From an uncultured Arenicella sp. (GTDB lineage: Bacteria; Pseudomonadota; Gammaproteobacteria; Arenicellales; Arenicellaceae): a stretch of 64,000 nucleotides of DNA. Of the stretch, positions 10,244 to 19,256 are shown piece after piece. Position numbers and translations under genes: made by a program. The stretch's first letter is position 1, and each line of letters opens with the position of its first letter. The stretch spans positions 29,623 through 93,622 of the forward strand of contig CALINO010000004.1 in NCBI GenBank assembly GCA_938045295.1, given 5' to 3'. The notes beneath the pieces are model-generated. The model was given only the letters and a program-made list of their open reading frames with translations. It searched no databases and had not been told where the DNA came from.

Positions 10244-12151
10244 TCACATGGCCTCTAACTCTTCCCAGCGGCTGAAGCAGTTATCTAATTCTTCTTGGTG
10301 CGCTTTTAATTGATTGCCAGCATCGGCAATCACATTCGCGTCTTGCTGATAAAAACTGGGTTCGGCCATGGTTTGGGTTAACGTCGCTATTGCGCTTTCA
10401 AGCTCGTCGATTTTTTGCGGCATTAAATCCAGTTCGCGTTGTAATTTGTAACTCAGCTTTTTCGGTTTAATGGCTGCCTTGTTTGTGGTTGCTGGCTTGT
10501 CGACATTACTGGTGTTGGTTTGAGTTGTGGCTTGCTTAGTAATGGCATCACGTTCTCGTTTTTGTCGCAACCAGTCATCGTAACCGCCGATGTATTCATA
10601 CACCTTACCATCACCTTCAAAGGCAATGGTGCTGGTCACCACATTGTCGAGAAAGGTTCGGTCATGGCTGACCAGCAGCAAGGTGCCGTTGTAATCAATC
10701 AGTAGCTGTTCTAAAAGTTCCAGCGTTTCGTAGTCAAGGTCATTGGTGGGCTCATCCAGCACTAAGAAATTAAAAGGCTGGGTGAACAGTTTGGCCAGCA
10801 TTAGGCGGTTACGCTCGCCGCCAGACAGTTTTGCCGCCGGTGCCCGCGCTCTTTCAGGGCTAAACAAGAAGTCTTGTAGGTAGCCCATAATGTGTTTGCG
10901 TTGGCCATTGATGGTGATTTCGTTATTGCCGGAAACATTGTCTTGCACGCTCAAATCATCGCGAATGGCCGAGCGGTGTTGATCCAGATAAGCGACTTCC
11001 AAAGCGGTGCCTATTTTAATGCTGCCGCGTTGCGGGGCTTGTTCACCGGTTAACATTTTTATTAATGTTGATTTGCCGCAGCCGTTGGGGCCAATAATGC
11101 CAACCTTGTCACCACGCAAAATGCGGCAAGAAAAACCACCGATCAGTGTTCGATCATCGAATTCAGCAAACAGCTCTTTACCTTCGATCACCACTTTGCC
11201 TGACTTCGCGGCTTGATTTAAGTTGATGCTGGCGGTGCCTTGGCGCTCCCGGCGTTGCTTGCGTTCTTCGCGCATTTTCTTCAGCGCACGTACTCGGCCT
11301 TCATTGCGGGTGCGTCGTGCTTGAATGCCTTGTCGAATCCACACCTCTTCTTGGGCTAGGCGTTTATCAAACTTAGCATTGTGGCGCTCTTCTTCTTCAA
11401 TCGCCTTGGCTTTGGCATTGAGGTAGGCGTTGTAGTTGCCGGGATATGACGTGATGATGCCGCGATCGAGTTCAATGATGCGGGTGCACAATTTATCAAT
11501 AAAACTGCGATCGTGAGACACAATGACCAAGGTGGCATTAAGGCTGAGTAATAGTTTTTCTAGCCACAAAATGGTGTCGATATCTAAGTGGTTGGTCGGC
11601 TCATCCAGCAATACAATATCGGGCTCTTTTACCATGGCTTGCGCCATTAAAACTCGGCGTTTCATGCCGCCAGACAGCTCTTTAAAGCGTTGCTCGGGTT
11701 CTAAGTCAAATTGCGAGCACAGTTTTTTGACTTGGTGGTCGAGTGACCAAGCATCCATTTCATTGAGTTCGGTTTGCAGGCTGGCTGAGGCATCGTGCTG
11801 CTGCGCATCATCATTCGTTGCATTGTCAGCTACATTGTCAGTTAAGTAGAATTGAGTGAGCTTTGGCCCGCGCTCACTGTCGCCTAAGGCAATGACGCTG
11901 CGGATGTCATAATCCATGTCATTGGGCACCTCTTGAATCAGCCGCCCTGCAATCACGCCTTGCTGCCTGATCAGTTCGCCATCATCCGGCAGAAGCTCGC
12001 CGTCAATCAACTTAAGCAGAGTGGATTTTCCCGCGCCATTGCGCCCAATCAAGCCAATGCGCTCATTGGCGTCAATGGTTAAATTGGTCTGATCCAGAAT
12101 TGCGTCGGCACCGAAACTAACGGTGACATCTTTCAGAGTGATTAGGGCCAT
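10244..12151 (-). CDS. uup: ABC-F family ATPase
   Basis: Two ABC domains (GRNGAGKSTLLKL/LSGGMKRR; GPNGCGKSTLIKM/LSGGERNRLMLAK) and C-terminal coiled coil. Likely start MALITLKDVTVSFG at 12151. Confidence 0.92.
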   Translation of the reverse strand: MALITLKDVTVSFGADAILDQTNLTIDANERIGLIGRNGAGKSTLLKLIDGELLPDDGELIRQQGVIAGRLIQEVPNDMDYDIRSVIALGDSERGPKLTQFYLTDNVADNATNDDAQQHDASASLQTELNEMDAWSLDHQVKKLCSQFDLEPEQRFKELSGGMKRRVLMAQAMVKEPDIVLLDEPTNHLDIDTILWLEKLLLSLNATLVIVSHDRSFIDKLCTRIIELDRGIITSYPGNYNAYLNAKAKAIEEEERHNAKFDKRLAQEEVWIRQGIQARRTRNEGRVRALKKMREERKQRRERQGTASINLNQAAKSGKVVIEGKELFAEFDDRTLIGGFSCRILRGDKVGIIGPNGCGKSTLIKMLTGEQAPQRGSIKIGTALEVAYLDQHRSAIRDDLSVQDNVSGNNEITINGQRKHIMGYLQDFLFSPERARAPAAKLSGGERNRLMLAKLFTQPFNFLVLDEPTNDLDYETLELLEQLLIDYNGTLLLVSHDRTFLDNVVTSTIAFEGDGKVYEYIGGYDDWLRQKRERDAITKQATTQTNTSNVDKPATTNKAAIKPKKLSYKLQRELDLMPQKIDELESAIATLTQTMAEPSFYQQDANVIADAGNQLKAHQEELDNCFSRWEELEAM

Positions 12152-12506
12152 AAGAGGGTTTTTTACGTATAAAAATAACGGCGTGAAGTCTATCATCAAC
12201 CGGCCTAAGAGTATTGCGCGCGCGGTATATTGGCGTGCTAATCATTAAATTACCGTCTGAGTGTGTGAACAAATATTAAATTTGATGATTTTATAAGGAG
12301 TGCTTAAGCGTAATTTTGTATGGTATTGCAGTTAAGTATAAGGAAATTTGTTTGATCCACCGGTGATTGCATAGGTGATTCGATGGGTCGCTGGTGATCG
12401 TGGTGATGTATAGATGATGTGCAAAGAGGCTATTTTGAAACGTCGTTACTCAACTGGTCGTTACCCAATTAAAACAGCAGTAAATATTAGGAGTATTGAA
12501 AATACT

Positions 12507-13940
12507 ATGAAGGATTTAACAAACAAGCTGAATGTACCAAAGGCAATCAGCCGTTCATTATTGTTAACGTCGCTAATGGCTGGTGTTATTGGTGCAATAA
12601 GTTTACCCGCCTCTGGCGCAGATCAATTTGCTGACTTTTGGCTTACTCAGTCTGCCGGTTCTAAGCAGCATTCAAGTCACAACAATACGGTGAGCGTGCA
12701 AACTCAACTGGTGCAAAAAAACGCTGATAGGCCATATGTCAATCAATACAGTGATGAATTTGTATCGAGTTTTATCAGCACCGAAAATACCGACGGCAAT
12801 GGTGTGACGGTTCTGAGCCGTTATTCGGATTTTGAATACAGTAGCGCGATTGAAGGCAAAGTGGGTAATTTTAGTGTGACAAGCAGCACTGGCCGAGGCG
12901 AGCGTTTTGGCCGCACCATTAGTCAGTACAATGGTTTAGATCCGTACGCGTTTCATGGTGGTAACCTATCTGAATTTCGTTATCAAGGCTCGGCCATAGG
13001 CTATCAATTTGCCGGTCAACATCAGATTCAATTTGGCCGCACGGTGGTCAAGGCCGACCGTTTAGAAGATCGCACTTCGGACTACATTGACTATTCAAGT
13101 AATGGCTTATTTGCTCGCTACACTCAAATATCACGCGGTGCTGATTCGGTTGGTTATGGCATGGACTTTGGAATGAGTGTTGGGCGTTTTGATGTGGCCT
13201 ACCAACGTTTGTCCAGTCGTTACGATGCCTCCACTGATCGAGTGCGCGTGCAATGGAATCAAAGCGCTAACAACCAGTTTGGTTTTGAATTCTCTGAGCA
13301 TAAAAACACACTGCTTAACTTTCACACCGATTCCAGAATGATGCTGACTTGGCATCATACGTTTGGCAGCTCATTGCCGGTAAGTCATGCGGCAAGTGCG
13401 GCTAATGCTAAAGGTAAAAAGAAATCAGGCAACGGTGGTCGACGAATTTTAATTGGTGGTGCAGCGGCCGCAGCGGCTTTGTTATTGAGCTCAGGCAGCG
13501 ATGAACAAGACAGCGCTGAACGTGTTATGCCGCAGGGCAATGGCTTGGTGCGTAATGTACAAGCGCAGCATGATGCGGCTCGGCAACGTTTAAATATGAT
13601 TAACCCAGTGTCGGTGAATCAGAACCGAGAGTTTGGCGGTTATATATATCAATCGGCGGACGGCAGTTATGCTTCCACTCAGCCTATTCGTGGTGAAGCG
13701 GCGTCAGTGTCTTTACCTATACCGAGTTTGGGGGTGCCGGCAGGCACCTTTGCGCGCGCAAGCTACCATACTCATGCCGCGTTTGACCCACGTTTTGATA
13801 ATGAAAACTTTTCACCCACTGATTTGGCTGGTGACCGTGAATTTGATATTGATGGCTATTTAGGCACTCCAGGCGGTCGTTTTCTTTACCATGAGGTTTC
13901 CACAGGCGCAATCAGTCAACTTGGGCGAGTAAATAACTAA
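12507..13940 (+). CDS. exported beta-rich protein with C-terminal DUF4329/JAMM-like domain
   Basis: Signal-peptide-like N-terminus, long beta-alternating region, GGAAAAAALLLSSG hydrophobic segment, then REFGGYIYQSADGSYASTQPIRGE...SYHTHAAFDPRFDNENFSPTD...GYLGTPGGRFLYHE (E...HxH...SxxD). ATG 12507 with upstream GGAG; track start 12414. Confidence 0.72.
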   Translation: MKDLTNKLNVPKAISRSLLLTSLMAGVIGAISLPASGADQFADFWLTQSAGSKQHSSHNNTVSVQTQLVQKNADRPYVNQYSDEFVSSFISTENTDGNGVTVLSRYSDFEYSSAIEGKVGNFSVTSSTGRGERFGRTISQYNGLDPYAFHGGNLSEFRYQGSAIGYQFAGQHQIQFGRTVVKADRLEDRTSDYIDYSSNGLFARYTQISRGADSVGYGMDFGMSVGRFDVAYQRLSSRYDASTDRVRVQWNQSANNQFGFEFSEHKNTLLNFHTDSRMMLTWHHTFGSSLPVSHAASAANAKGKKKSGNGGRRILIGGAAAAAALLLSSGSDEQDSAERVMPQGNGLVRNVQAQHDAARQRLNMINPVSVNQNREFGGYIYQSADGSYASTQPIRGEAASVSLPIPSLGVPAGTFARASYHTHAAFDPRFDNENFSPTDLAGDREFDIDGYLGTPGGRFLYHEVSTGAISQLGRVNN

Positions 13941-13942
13941 TC

Positions 13943-14455
13943 ATGCGCTCAGTCATAATCTTCTTTTTAGCTCAATTTACGGTGGCGTGTATGGCGAATG
14001 ATGCTGGTAGCCTTGATTTACAAGCATTGGCAGAAAAATCGTATAACGATGCCGTGGAGTACGTTAATAAACTGCCTTCGGATTGCATGTACAGCGACGG
14101 TTATTATTGCGCAGAGGTCAGTGATAAAAACAAACTTGGCGTCAGCGGTGACTATGCTTCATTAATGGACGCCAGTGGCACCTTGCCGGCGCCGGTATTA
14201 CAAGCTTGGCCAGTTGCGTATCAAGCGTTTCAGCAGCAAGATATTTTAACTGAGAAGCAAAAACAGCTAAAACATTACCGCGTTGGGTTTAAGCACGATA
14301 ATGGCGAGGTAACGGTGTTGTTTCGCCCTTTATTGTTGCCTCAGTTGGTGGATGGTGACGTGGTCGGCAAGATGCGTGCCGCGTTTGGTAAAGAGGTCAG
14401 AGTGAGCGTCAGCGCCGATGACTTTTCCATAATTAAGGTGATATTTGGCCGCTAA
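13943..14455 (+). CDS. small exported protein or lipoprotein of unknown function, paired with the preceding gene
   Basis: MRSVIIFFLAQFTVACMAND hydrophobic leader with Cys16; starts 2 nt after the preceding stop codon. Confidence 0.7.
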   Translation: MRSVIIFFLAQFTVACMANDAGSLDLQALAEKSYNDAVEYVNKLPSDCMYSDGYYCAEVSDKNKLGVSGDYASLMDASGTLPAPVLQAWPVAYQAFQQQDILTEKQKQLKHYRVGFKHDNGEVTVLFRPLLLPQLVDGDVVGKMRAAFGKEVRVSVSADDFSIIKVIFGR

Positions 14456-14608
14456 AGCCGCTTTTTTGCAGTAAAGAATGGCTGTTTAACGGCGTTTTGC
14501 TCTAACCGACGCAGTATTCTTCATGCTATGTTGGGTGTGGGTAACGCGTTTTATACCTAAGTATTGAGTTGTTAAATATAAAATATTATTCAATATACGG
14601 AGGATGTA

Positions 14609-14890
14609 ATGTTAGAGCTTATTATCTCTTTGGCCAGCGGTGCCCTAGGCGGCAACCTTGCCGGTAAGGCATCAAGCGCCTTGAATCAAGGCACGCTGAT
14701 TAATTCAATTGTTGGCATTTTAGGTGGCGGTTTAGGTGGGCAAATTTTGTCTACGCTCACCGGCGGCGCGGTAGATGCGGGCTCGGCAGCCAGTATTGCG
14801 GGCATAGTGTCATCCGTCGCCTCAGGCGGTGTTGGCGGCGGTGTATTACTCGCCATCGTCGGTTTTATTCGTAAAGCGATTGGCAAATAA
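14609..14890 (+). CDS. glycine/alanine-rich hydrophobic small protein (93 aa)
   Basis: MLELIISLASGALGGNLAGKASS...GGGLGGQIL...GGVGGGVLLAIVGFIRKAIGK; ggaggatgtaATG ribosome-binding site at 14599-14611. Confidence 0.75.
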   Translation: MLELIISLASGALGGNLAGKASSALNQGTLINSIVGILGGGLGGQILSTLTGGAVDAGSAASIAGIVSSVASGGVGGGVLLAIVGFIRKAIGK

Positions 14891-15109
14891 GTCTTGCCGG
14901 TCATGACCTAAGGCCGATCGCCGTGCATTGATTGGTCTTAGGTTTTATTAACTAGGTTTAGTTAAAAAGTTTTTGCTAAAAAGGGTGCGGCAAGCAGCGG
15001 CATTGCCACACAGCATTAACATCAATACAATGAACTCAGGCCATTGCCTTGTTTTTGCGTATTATTTCGTTTTTCATATTCAGCTTCCCACTTAATTACT
15101 TCCTTCTTT

Positions 15110-15925
15110 ATGTTAGTAGAACAAATTTCTGTGAATAACAGTTTGCGTAACTATATGTACTTGGTTGCGTGCCCCGAGACTCGCGAAGCGGCCGCCATTG
15201 ACCCGCTGGATCATGTGCTTTTATTGCAACGAGCCAAAGAGCTGGGTTGGAATGTGCGCTCAGTGATTAACACGCACGAACACCATGATCATATTGGTGG
15301 AAACGAACCCGTGATTAATGCCACAGGCGCGACCTTGTACGCACATCAACACGCCATGGATAAAATACCCAATGTTGATCAAGGCTTGGCGGCGGGTGAT
15401 GTGGTGCAAATCGGCACCTCCGTGGAATTAATTGCATTGGATACACCGGGTCATACGTTTTGCCACACCTGTTTGTATTACATGGGTAAAAATGACTTTA
15501 AACAGGATTCTGAAATGCCCGCTCTATTTAGCGGTGACACACTGTTCAATGCCGGCGTGGGCAACTGCCACAATGGTGGTAACCCTCAAACCTTGTATCA
15601 AACCTTTCGTGACCAGTTATTTAAGTTGCCCGACTACACACGCATTTTTCCCGGTCACGACTACATAGTGAATAACCTGCAATTTACGTTGGATCGAGAG
15701 CCAAACAATGCGGCGGCTAAAAGCCTTTTAGTGGCACTGCAGCAGTGGACGAGTGAAAAACACTTCATTTCAAACATTGCGATGGAAAAACTGGTTAATG
15801 CTTTTTTTCGATTAGACAGTGAAGAGATTATCGACACCTTGCGGCCTAAATTTCCCGATTTGGCTGAGCAGCCCAATGAAGAAGACGTGTTCTTAAAGCT
15901 CAGAGAGCTGCGTAATCATTGGTAG
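15110..15925 (+). CDS. hydroxyacylglutathione hydrolase-like metallo-beta-lactamase-fold protein
   Basis: THEHHDHIGGN, GHTFCHTCLY, SGDTLF, FPGHDY metal-ligand motifs. Start MLVEQISVNNSLRNYMYLV at 15110. Confidence 0.87.
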   Translation: MLVEQISVNNSLRNYMYLVACPETREAAAIDPLDHVLLLQRAKELGWNVRSVINTHEHHDHIGGNEPVINATGATLYAHQHAMDKIPNVDQGLAAGDVVQIGTSVELIALDTPGHTFCHTCLYYMGKNDFKQDSEMPALFSGDTLFNAGVGNCHNGGNPQTLYQTFRDQLFKLPDYTRIFPGHDYIVNNLQFTLDREPNNAAAKSLLVALQQWTSEKHFISNIAMEKLVNAFFRLDSEEIIDTLRPKFPDLAEQPNEEDVFLKLRELRNHW

Positions 15926-16083
15926 GGCGCTATTTTCTGCTGATTTAGGCATTCAACAACGCGTAAAATTTTGTCGAAAATATTATTTATACTCGTCCAA
16001 TAAACCTATAATTCGACTGTTGTCAGCCTTGATATAGGCTGAGGTTTAATTGATGAGTGTTACCACTACTGGAGAGAAAAGTA

Positions 16084-17007
16084 ATGTCATTTGATGATCG
16101 TGATGGTTTTATTTGGATGGATGGCGAGTTCGTAGATTGGCGAGACGCCAAGGTGCATGTGTTAACTCATACGCTTCATTACGGTGTTGGCGTTTTCGAA
16201 GGTGTGCGTGCTTATGCCACCGAGCAAGGCCCAGCAATCTTTCGTTTAGATCGCCATACTGAACGCTTAAATCAATCGGCTAAAATTATGGGAATGAACA
16301 TTCCCTTTTCAGATGATGTGGTGAATCAAGCGCAGTGCGATGTGGTGCGAAAAAATAAGCTTAAATCAGCCTACCTACGGCCTATGGCGTATTACGGCTC
16401 AGAAGGCATGGGCTTACACGCCAGTAATTTGAAAGTACATTTGATGGTGGCTGCGTGGGAATGGGGTACGTATTTGGGCGACGATGCGCTTGAAAAAGGC
16501 ATACGCGTTAAAACCTCATCGTTTAGCCGTCACCACGTGAACAGCACCATGGCCAAAGCTAAGACCAACGGTCATTACACAAACTCAATTTTAGCAACCC
16601 AAGAGGCGGCTAACTCGGGTTACGATGAAGCCTTATTGCTGGATACCAACGGTTATGTGGCTGAAGGCGCCGGTGAAAATATCTTTGTGATTCGTCGAGG
16701 GAAGGTCTACACCCCAGAATTAACTTCGGCGCTTGAGGGAATTACCCGAGATACTGTGGTGGAAGTGCTTACAAAAGACATGGGGCTTGATGTGGTGGAA
16801 AAGCAAATCACCCGCGATGAAGTGTACACCGCCGATGAAGTTTTCTTTACTGGCACCGCGGCCGAAGTTACGCCCATTGCATCGTTAGATGATCGTGAAA
16901 TAGGCGACGGTTCTCGCGGTGTAATAACTGAAGAGGTTCAGACTCGATACTTTGATATCGTCAATGGTCGAGATAAAACACGCCAGCACTGGCTAACGTA
17001 CCTGTAA
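16084..17007 (+). CDS. ilvE: branched-chain amino acid aminotransferase
   Basis: HTLHYGVGVFEGVRAY, MAKAKTNGHYTNSILA, EGAGENIFVI, FFTGTAAEVTPI. ATG at 16084 with upstream GGAG. Confidence 0.95.
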   Translation: MSFDDRDGFIWMDGEFVDWRDAKVHVLTHTLHYGVGVFEGVRAYATEQGPAIFRLDRHTERLNQSAKIMGMNIPFSDDVVNQAQCDVVRKNKLKSAYLRPMAYYGSEGMGLHASNLKVHLMVAAWEWGTYLGDDALEKGIRVKTSSFSRHHVNSTMAKAKTNGHYTNSILATQEAANSGYDEALLLDTNGYVAEGAGENIFVIRRGKVYTPELTSALEGITRDTVVEVLTKDMGLDVVEKQITRDEVYTADEVFFTGTAAEVTPIASLDDREIGDGSRGVITEEVQTRYFDIVNGRDKTRQHWLTYL

Positions 17008-17095
17008 ACCAATACTGCTTAATGACGTCGATATTGTCGATATTGTTGCTTAGTAAAATCTACTTAGTGGCTTGCAATCAAACTAGAGTGTCTTT

Positions 17096-18124
17096 GTGCC
17101 TTCGCTAGATAACGTAAATAAATACCTGATTATTGGCCCGTCTTGGGTGGGTGATATGGTCATGGCGCAAAGCCTGTTCATTGACATTAAACGCCAGCAC
17201 CCGAATGCGCACATTGATGTGCTGGCGCCGGCGTGGACGGCTGCGTTAATTGACCGCATGCCTGAGGTGACTAAACTGGTTGCCGCCAATTTCAATCACG
17301 GCAAGCTGAGCCTGGGTGAGCGTGTGCGCTTGGGCAAAGAGCTGCGTGCAGAACAATACACTCATGCCATTGCATTACCTAATTCTCTAAAGTCGGCCTT
17401 GGTGCCATGGATTGCCAAAATACCCAAGCGAACCGGGTTTGTTGGTGAACAGCGCTGGGGCTTGGTTAATGATATTCGTAAGCTCGATAAAGCGGCCTTA
17501 CCGATGACGGTGCAACGGTTTATTGCGCTGGGTTTGGATAAGGGCGTCTCGCCTCGGCCAATTGAGAGTATTGCTGCCCCTAAATTGGTGGCAAACCCAG
17601 AACAAGTCTCAAGCGCATTAGCTAAGAATAATCTTGACCGTAATTCGCCCGTGTTGGCGCTTTGCCCTGGTGCCGAGTTTGGTGCGTCAAAGCAGTGGCC
17701 GGCAAGCCATTACGCCAAAGTCGCGGAGCACTACTTGTCACAAGGGTGGGGTGTTTGGCTTTTCGGTTCTGATAATGACAAAGCCATATGCCAAGAAATC
17801 AACGCCCTGAGTGGGGGTAAGGCGAGGGTGTTGGCTGGTCAAACCACATTAACCGAAGCTGTTGATCTGATTTCGGTCGCCTCCTTAGTAATGAGTAATG
17901 ACTCAGGGCTAATGCACATTGCGGCGGCCTTGCAAGTGCCATTGGTTGCCATTTACGGGTCCACCGACCCGGGGCACACGCCGCCATTGAGCGCCAACCA
18001 CGCCATCGCGCGATTAGACCTGCAGTGCAGCCCATGTTTTAAGCGTGAGTGCCCGTTACAGCACTTAGATTGCCTGCGCACGCTCATGCCTGAGGCCGTA
18101 TTGCAATTGGCCGAGAGTTTATAA
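17096..18124 (+). CDS. waaF: lipopolysaccharide heptosyltransferase II
   Basis: IIGPSWVGDMVMAQSLF, CPGAEFGASKQWPASHYA, SNDSGLMHIAAAL, ATP-GT9 fold. Confidence 0.93.
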   Translation: MPSLDNVNKYLIIGPSWVGDMVMAQSLFIDIKRQHPNAHIDVLAPAWTAALIDRMPEVTKLVAANFNHGKLSLGERVRLGKELRAEQYTHAIALPNSLKSALVPWIAKIPKRTGFVGEQRWGLVNDIRKLDKAALPMTVQRFIALGLDKGVSPRPIESIAAPKLVANPEQVSSALAKNNLDRNSPVLALCPGAEFGASKQWPASHYAKVAEHYLSQGWGVWLFGSDNDKAICQEINALSGGKARVLAGQTTLTEAVDLISVASLVMSNDSGLMHIAAALQVPLVAIYGSTDPGHTPPLSANHAIARLDLQCSPCFKRECPLQHLDCLRTLMPEAVLQLAESL

Positions 18125-19143
18125 TGCGCGTTTTAGTCGTTAAGTTAACCTCCATGGGTGATGTGCTGCACGTCATGCCTGCGCTCAGTGATCTAAAACA
18201 ACATCACCCCAATATTGTGGTTGATTGGATGGTTGAAGAAAGCTTCGCTGAAATTCCGCAATGGCACCCGCTGGTTGATCGCACCATTGAAGTGGCAACA
18301 CGGCGTTGGCGGCGTTTTAAATGGGCGTATGCAAAAGAGTTTTTTGCCAGTGTGCGGCACTTACGGTCGCAACGTTACGACGTTGTGATTGATGCTCAAG
18401 GCTTGATGAAAAGTGCGGTGTTTAGCCGCTTTGCCAAACTAAATAAAGGCGGCAAACGGATTGGCTTTTCGGCTGATTCCATGAAAGAGTCTCCGGCGGC
18501 TAAGTTCTATAATACGCCGGTGCAGGTTGGGCGTCAGCAGCACGCCGTTGAACGTGTGCGGCAATTGTTCGCGGGCGGCTTTGGTTACCCCTTGCCTAAC
18601 GCAAAACCAGATTATGGTTTAAGCGCATCAAAACAAAGCTCGCGCGATTTGCCTGCAATATGCCTGCTGCACGGCACAACATGGGCAACCAAGCATTTAC
18701 CGGAAAATATTTGGCGTGAACTTGCGCAATTAATTCAAGATGACGGTTATAAGGTGATCTTGTGTTGGGGTAATGAGCGTGAAAAACAGCGCGCTGACAC
18801 CATCGCGCAAGGCCTAAGTCATGCGCAAGTCTTGCCAAAGTCTAATCTGACTGAATTAAAGCAGCAATTATCCAAAGCCAGTGGCGCCATTGCGGTCGAC
18901 ACCGGTTTGGGGCATTTGGCGGCCGCAATGGGGTTGCCGTGCATTTCTATTTATGGCTCTACCGACGCCGATTTAACCGGCGCGTTGGGTGATAACCAGC
19001 AGTGGTTACAAAGCACCTACCCTTGCTCGCCTTGTTTGTTAAAAGAGTGCCCTAAGCTTACGCAACAAGTTACCCAGCCTCCATGCTATCAAGAGATAAC
19101 CGCGTCTCAAATATGGCAGCGCTTGTATGAGCAAATCGCCTAG
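18124..19143 (+). CDS. waaC: lipopolysaccharide heptosyltransferase I
   Basis: MRVLVVKLTSMGDVLHVMPALSD, AVDTGLGHLAAA, YGSTDADLTG; start/stop overlap with waaF. Confidence 0.95.
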   Translation: MRVLVVKLTSMGDVLHVMPALSDLKQHHPNIVVDWMVEESFAEIPQWHPLVDRTIEVATRRWRRFKWAYAKEFFASVRHLRSQRYDVVIDAQGLMKSAVFSRFAKLNKGGKRIGFSADSMKESPAAKFYNTPVQVGRQQHAVERVRQLFAGGFGYPLPNAKPDYGLSASKQSSRDLPAICLLHGTTWATKHLPENIWRELAQLIQDDGYKVILCWGNEREKQRADTIAQGLSHAQVLPKSNLTELKQQLSKASGAIAVDTGLGHLAAAMGLPCISIYGSTDADLTGALGDNQQWLQSTYPCSPCLLKECPKLTQQVTQPPCYQEITASQIWQRLYEQIA

Positions 19144-19256
19144 CGCTATTGAACACGGCCCGCTAAATCGCCTTTAAGCGTCAAAATCGAGCTAAATAAA
19201 AGGCTAAACCTGATTTTGCGCGTATAATCGCGGTAAATCATTGTCATTTTATTATT

